From the NCBI RefSeq assembly GCF_000021305.1, contig NC_011772.1, forward strand, positions 1,650,001-1,714,000: DNA of 64,000 nucleotides, written 5' to 3'. The notes beneath the pieces are model-generated. The model made no database searches. It was given only the letters and a program-made list of their open reading frames with translations, and was not told the DNA's origin. Positions 60,190-64,000 of the stretch are shown in pieces. The position numbers were made by a program, and so were the translations under genes. Origin of the DNA: Bacillus cereus G9842. GTDB taxonomy: Bacteria > Bacillota > Bacilli > Bacillales > Bacillaceae_G. Within the stretch, counting starts at the first letter, position 1. Every line of letters begins with the position of its first letter.

Positions 60190-61089
60190 ATGGGAAACCA
60201 GTACATTTACATGAATGGGGAATTTGTAGAAAAAGAAAAGGCAGTTGTTTCAGTATATGATCACGGCTTTTTATACGGAGACGGTGTATTTGAAGGGATT
60301 CGTAGTTACGGAGGAAATGTATTTTGTTTAAAAGAACATGTAAAACGATTATATGAATCGGCAAAATCTATTTTACTTACAGTCCCACTGACAGTTGACG
60401 AAATGGAAGAAGCAGTTTTACAAACGTTGCAAAAAAATGAGTATGCGGATGCTTACATTCGTTTAATTGTTTCACGAGGAAAAGGTGACTTAGGGCTCGA
60501 CCCTAGAAGTTGTGTGAAACCGAGCGTTATTATCATTGCAGAACAATTAAAGTTATTCCCTCAGGAATTTTACGATAATGGATTAAGCGTTGTATCTGTT
60601 GCATCAAGACGTAATACGCCAGATGCATTAGATCCACGCATTAAGTCAATGAACTACTTAAATAACGTACTTGTAAAAATTGAAGCGGCACAAGCAGGAG
60701 TGTTAGAGGCTCTTATGTTAAATCAACAAGGATATGTTTGTGAAGGTTCTGGCGATAATGTTTTCGTTGTGAAAGATGGAAAAGTATTAACCCCACCATC
60801 CTATTTAGGAGCATTAGAAGGTATTACGAGAAATAGTGTTATCGAGCTATGTGAACGACTGAGTATTCCATGTGAGGAAAGACCATTCACTCGCCATGAT
60901 GTATATGTAGCGGATGAAGTATTTTTAACAGGAACAGCAGCGGAGTTAATTCCAGTTGTAAAAGTTGATTCGAGAGAAATTGGAGATGGGAAACCAGGAA
61001 GTGTAACGAAACAATTGACCGAAGAATTTAAAAAATTAACGAGAGAAAGAGGAGTACGTGTTCCCGGGCTGACGGAAAGCTTAGCATAA
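60190..61089 (+). CDS. ilvE: Branched-chain amino acid aminotransferase
   Basis: This 299-residue class IV aminotransferase performs the last step of isoleucine, leucine and valine synthesis. It has the YDHGFLYGDGVFEGIRSYGG start, PLP lysine in RIKSMNYLNNV, and the GxG region EGSGDNVFVV, then LTGTAAELIPV. GAGGAGCG lies before the ATG. It is the first gene of the ilvEBNC operon, behind two Ile T-boxes. Confidence 0.95.
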   Translation: MGNQYIYMNGEFVEKEKAVVSVYDHGFLYGDGVFEGIRSYGGNVFCLKEHVKRLYESAKSILLTVPLTVDEMEEAVLQTLQKNEYADAYIRLIVSRGKGDLGLDPRSCVKPSVIIIAEQLKLFPQEFYDNGLSVVSVASRRNTPDALDPRIKSMNYLNNVLVKIEAAQAGVLEALMLNQQGYVCEGSGDNVFVVKDGKVLTPPSYLGALEGITRNSVIELCERLSIPCEERPFTRHDVYVADEVFLTGTAAELIPVVKVDSREIGDGKPGSVTKQLTEEFKKLTRERGVRVPGLTESLA

Positions 61090-61111
61090 ATAAGGAGAGG
61101 AGTTAATTGAA

Positions 61112-62827
61112 ATGAAGCAGCAGTATACAGCGTATGAGAAGTTACAGTGTGAAGAAATGACAGGCGCTGGGCACGTGATTCAATGTTTGAAGAAATTGGG
61201 TGTAACGACCGTTTTCGGCTATCCAGGCGGAGCGATCTTACCAGTATACAATGCGTTATACGAAAGTGGTTTGAAACATGTTTTAACTCGTCATGAACAA
61301 GCTGCCATTCATGCGGCTGAAGGATATGCGAGAGCTTCTGGAAAGGTCGGGGTAGTCTTTGCTACCTCTGGCCCAGGGGCGACAAATTTAGTTACCGGCT
61401 TAGCAGACGCTTATATGGATTCGATTCCTTTAGTTGTCATTACCGGCCAAGTTGCAACGCCTTTAATTGGTAAAGATGGATTTCAAGAAGCGGATGTTGT
61501 CGGAATTACAGTACCTGTTACGAAGCATAATTACCAAGTTCGTGATGTAAATCATGTATCACGAATTGTGCAAGAAGCTTTTTACATCGCCGAAAGCGGA
61601 CGCCCGGGACCAGTATTAATCGATATTCCAAAAGATGTTCAAAATGCAAAAGTCACCAGTTTCTTTAATGAAGAAGTTGATATTCCGGGGTACAAACCAG
61701 AACTTGTACCAGACAGCATGAAACTTAGAGAGGTAGCTAAAGCAATTTCAAAATCAAAGCGTCCGCTTCTTTATATTGGGGGAGGTGTCATTCATTCAGG
61801 TGGATCCGATGAACTTTTTGAATTCGCAAGGGAGAACCGTATTCCAGTCGTTTCAACTTTAATGGGACTTGGTGCATATCCACCGGGAGATCCATTGTTT
61901 TTAGGGATGCTTGGTATGCATGGGACATACGCTGCTAATATGGCGGTAACAGAATGTGATTTACTACTTGCATTAGGTGTTCGCTTCGATGATCGTGTAA
62001 CAGGAAAATTAGAACTTTTTTCTCCGCACTCGAAAAAAGTACATATTGATATTGATCCTTCTGAGTTTCATAAAAATGTAACTGTAGAGCATCCCATTGT
62101 TGGTGATGTGAAAAAAGCGTTACACATGTTGTTACATATGTCTATTTATACACAAACAGACGAATGGCTTCAGAAAGTAAAGGCATGGAAAGAAGAATAT
62201 CCACTTTCTTATAAGCAAAAAGAATCTGAGTTAAAACCACAGCATGTGATCAACTTAGTAAGTGAATTAACGAATGGTGAAGCGATTGTCACAACAGAAG
62301 TAGGACAGCATCAAATGTGGGCTGCTCACTTCTATAAAGCAAGAAAACCTCGGACGTTCCTTACCTCTGGAGGATTAGGAACGATGGGGTTTGGTTTTCC
62401 AGCAGCAATTGGTGCTCAGCTAGCTAAAAAAGAAGAACTTGTCATTTGTATTGCAGGTGATGCTTCTTTTCAAATGAACATTCAAGAACTACAAACAATT
62501 GCTGAAAATAACATCCCTGTAAAAGTATTTATCATAAATAACAAATTTTTAGGGATGGTAAGGCAATGGCAAGAAATGTTTTATGAAAATCGTTTATCAG
62601 AATCAAAAATTGGATCGCCAGATTTTGTGAAAGTGGCAGAAGCTTATGGAGTGAAGGGATTAAGAGCGACAAATTCAACAGAGGCGAAACAAGTGATGTT
62701 AGAAGCATTTGCTCATGAAGGTCCTGCCGTAGTTGATTTTTGTGTAGAAGAAGGTGAAAACGTATTTCCGATGGTTCCGCCAAACAAAGGGAATAACGAA
62801 ATGATTATGAAGAGGTGGGAAGAATGA
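61112..62827 (+). CDS. ilvB: Acetolactate synthase large subunit
   Basis: This 571-residue thiamine-diphosphate enzyme makes acetolactate or acetohydroxybutyrate. The FGYPGGAILPVYNAL start, RHEQAAIHAAEGYARASG (catalytic Glu), GVRFDDRVTGKLELF, and the ThDP-binding GDASFQMNIQELQT with NNKFLGMVRQWQ are present. Length is typical. It ends in an ATGA overlap with the small subunit gene, ensuring paired translation. Confidence 0.96.
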   Translation: MKQQYTAYEKLQCEEMTGAGHVIQCLKKLGVTTVFGYPGGAILPVYNALYESGLKHVLTRHEQAAIHAAEGYARASGKVGVVFATSGPGATNLVTGLADAYMDSIPLVVITGQVATPLIGKDGFQEADVVGITVPVTKHNYQVRDVNHVSRIVQEAFYIAESGRPGPVLIDIPKDVQNAKVTSFFNEEVDIPGYKPELVPDSMKLREVAKAISKSKRPLLYIGGGVIHSGGSDELFEFARENRIPVVSTLMGLGAYPPGDPLFLGMLGMHGTYAANMAVTECDLLLALGVRFDDRVTGKLELFSPHSKKVHIDIDPSEFHKNVTVEHPIVGDVKKALHMLLHMSIYTQTDEWLQKVKAWKEEYPLSYKQKESELKPQHVINLVSELTNGEAIVTTEVGQHQMWAAHFYKARKPRTFLTSGGLGTMGFGFPAAIGAQLAKKEELVICIAGDASFQMNIQELQTIAENNIPVKVFIINNKFLGMVRQWQEMFYENRLSESKIGSPDFVKVAEAYGVKGLRATNSTEAKQVMLEAFAHEGPAVVDFCVEEGENVFPMVPPNKGNNEMIMKRWEE

Positions 62828-63054
62828 GTCATACTTTTTCACTCGTTATTCATAACGAGCCAAGCGTCTTATTACGTATAAGTGGGATTTTTGCTCGGCG
62901 TGGTTATTATATTTCTTCTTTACATTTAAATGAAAGAGATACAAGTGGTGTTTCTGAAATGAAACTCACAGCAGTTTGTACTGAAAATGAAGCGACATTA
63001 CTTGTTAGTCAGTTGAAAAAATTAATTGATGTACTGCAAGTAAATAAATTATAA
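62824..63054 (+). CDS. ilvN: Acetolactate synthase small (regulatory) subunit, short form
   Basis: This 76-residue protein is a single ACT domain ([31 protein letters not shown]) that binds valine and stimulates the large subunit. It lacks the C-terminal domain of the usual 150-170-residue IlvH, so it resembles the short IlvM/IlvN forms. The ATG overlaps the ilvB stop as ATGA; GAGGTGGG lies just upstream. Confidence 0.9.
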   Translation: MSHTFSLVIHNEPSVLLRISGIFARRGYYISSLHLNERDTSGVSEMKLTAVCTENEATLLVSQLKKLIDVLQVNKL

Positions 63055-63068
63055 GGAGTGTATGGAAT

Positions 63069-64000
63069 ATGAAAACATATTATGAGAAAGATGCAAATGT
63101 AGAGTTATTACAAGGAAAAACTGTTGCAGTAGTTGGTTATGGATCACAAGGTCATGCGCAAGCACAAAATTTACGTGATTCTGGTGTAGAAGTTGTAGTT
63201 GGTGTTCGTCCTGGTAAGTCGTATGAAGTAGCGAAAGCAGATGGATTTGAAGTAATGTCTGTTTCAGAAGCGGTTCGAACCGCACAAGTTGTACAAATGT
63301 TATTGCCAGATGAACAGCAAGCTTATGTGTATAAAGCAGAGGTAGAAGAGAATCTTCGTGAAGGACACATGTTACTTTTCTCACATGGATTTAATATTCA
63401 CTTCGGACAAATTAACCCGCCAAGTTACGTAGATGTAGCGATGGTCGCGCCAAAAAGTCCAGGTCACCTCGTTCGTCGTGTATTTCAAGAAGGAAATGGT
63501 GTTCCGGCATTAGTGGCAGTACATCAAGATGCAACAGGAACAGCATTAAGTTTAGCTCTTGCGTATGCAAAAGGTGTAGGCTGTACACGTGCAGGCGTAA
63601 TTGAAACGACATTCCAAGAAGAAACAGAGACGGATTTATTCGGAGAGCAAGCAGTGCTTTGCGGCGGGGTAACTGCGCTTGTGAAAGCTGGTTTTGAAAC
63701 ATTAACAGAAGGTGGATATCGACCTGAAATTGCATACTTTGAATGTTTGCATGAATTAAAGTTAATTGTTGATTTAATGTACGAAGGCGGTTTAACGAAT
63801 ATGCGCCATTCTATTTCAGATACGGCAGAGTTCGGAGATTATGTAACAGGATCGAGAATTGTTACAGATGAAACGAAGAAGGAAATGAAGCGTGTTTTGA
63901 CAGAAATTCAGCAAGGTGAATTTGCGAAGAAATGGATTTTAGAAAATCAAGCAGGGCGTCCAACGTATAATGCGATGAAAAAAGCAGAGCGAAATCATCA
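63069..64000 (+). CDS. ilvC: Ketol-acid reductoisomerase (cut by the window end)
   Basis: About 310 residues are visible of an enzyme that isomerises and reduces acetolactate. [21 protein letters not shown] (split here: the GYGSQGHA loop) is the NADPH-binding fold. [19 protein letters not shown] and the KARI domain [14 protein letters not shown] with its Mg-binding acidic residues follow. AAGGAGTG lies before the ATG. The last codons and the stop lie beyond 64000. Confidence 0.96.
   Translation, partial: MKTYYEKDANVELLQGKTVAVVGYGSQGHAQAQNLRDSGVEVVVGVRPGKSYEVAKADGFEVMSVSEAVRTAQVVQMLLPDEQQAYVYKAEVEENLREGHMLLFSHGFNIHFGQINPPSYVDVAMVAPKSPGHLVRRVFQEGNGVPALVAVHQDATGTALSLALAYAKGVGCTRAGVIETTFQEETETDLFGEQAVLCGGVTALVKAGFETLTEGGYRPEIAYFECLHELKLIVDLMYEGGLTNMRHSISDTAEFGDYVTGSRIVTDETKKEMKRVLTEIQQGEFAKKWILENQAGRPTYNAMKKAERNH

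Noticed and set aside
1..64000. Mobile elements, prophage or integrase genes
   Set aside because: No transposase, integrase, phage structural gene, attachment repeat or terminal inverted repeat pair was found; accessory genes appear as single insertions.

Overview
The window is chromosomal DNA of a low-G+C Firmicute, almost certainly a member of the Bacillus cereus group. This rests on the A+T-rich composition, the strong AGGAGG-type ribosome binding sites, frequent GTG/TTG starts, T-box and lysine riboswitch leaders, a Rap-Phr cassette, the yndG-yndH-yndJ set, and the ilvE-ilvB-ilvN-ilvC order behind tandem T-boxes. No rRNA, tRNA, CRISPR array, insertion sequence or prophage was seen.

Layout. 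0-2.3 kb: a ccdA / TlpA-like thioredoxin / Lgt-like membrane operon. 2.3-3.9 kb: a rap-phr quorum cassette on the minus strand and a KdpA-like gene remnant. 3.9-7.4 kb: an Xre-cupin regulator divergent from dsdA, then a DUF445 membrane protein. 7.4-10.4 kb (minus): a four-gene operon of ECF sigma factor, zinc-finger anti-sigma factor and two membrane proteins. The sigma gene appears to start with ATT. 10.6-15.7 kb: a NarL-type two-component system with an ABC-2 exporter. 15.8-17.9 kb: a cardiolipin synthase-like protein and a second UMP kinase behind a possible attenuator. 18.2-25.1 kb: a dicarboxylate/amino-acid symporter, aspA and a malic enzyme, followed by a GlnK/GlnL-like two-component system. 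The symporter promoter carries a TTTTGT-N4-TTTTGT repeat and a cre site. 25.2-28.4 kb: a SWIM/SNF2 helicase. 29-32.7 kb: asnA behind an Asn T-box, a VOC protein of foreign composition, and lysC behind a lysine riboswitch. 32.9-36 kb: yndGHJ.

36-44.8 kb holds a Nudix hydrolase, several MFS pumps, a secreted protein, a PPK2 kinase, a PadR regulator and fabH with a FapR-like operator. 44.9-46.8 kb is hflX behind a leader that encodes a 13-residue peptide closely resembling the ErmD leader peptide (RLR motif), followed by two terminator hairpins. 47-51.2 kb: a fosmidomycin-resistance-type MFS, a cysteine synthase and small enzymes. 51.4-53.3 kb: an NSS-family symporter behind a Phe-specifying T-box whose antiterminator/terminator module is present three times. 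53.4-59.3 kb: accessory genes, including a FusB-type EF-G-binding protein, a seven-repeat RCC1-like protein, msrA and an SDR. 59.4 kb to the end: the ilvEBNC operon behind two tandem Ile T-boxes; ilvC runs off the window.

Two themes stand out. Amino-acid metabolism is controlled largely by RNA (four T-boxes, one L-box, probable attenuators). There are also two ribosome-rescue or protection genes, hflX and the FusB-like gene, one of which looks inducible by ribosome-stalling antibiotics.
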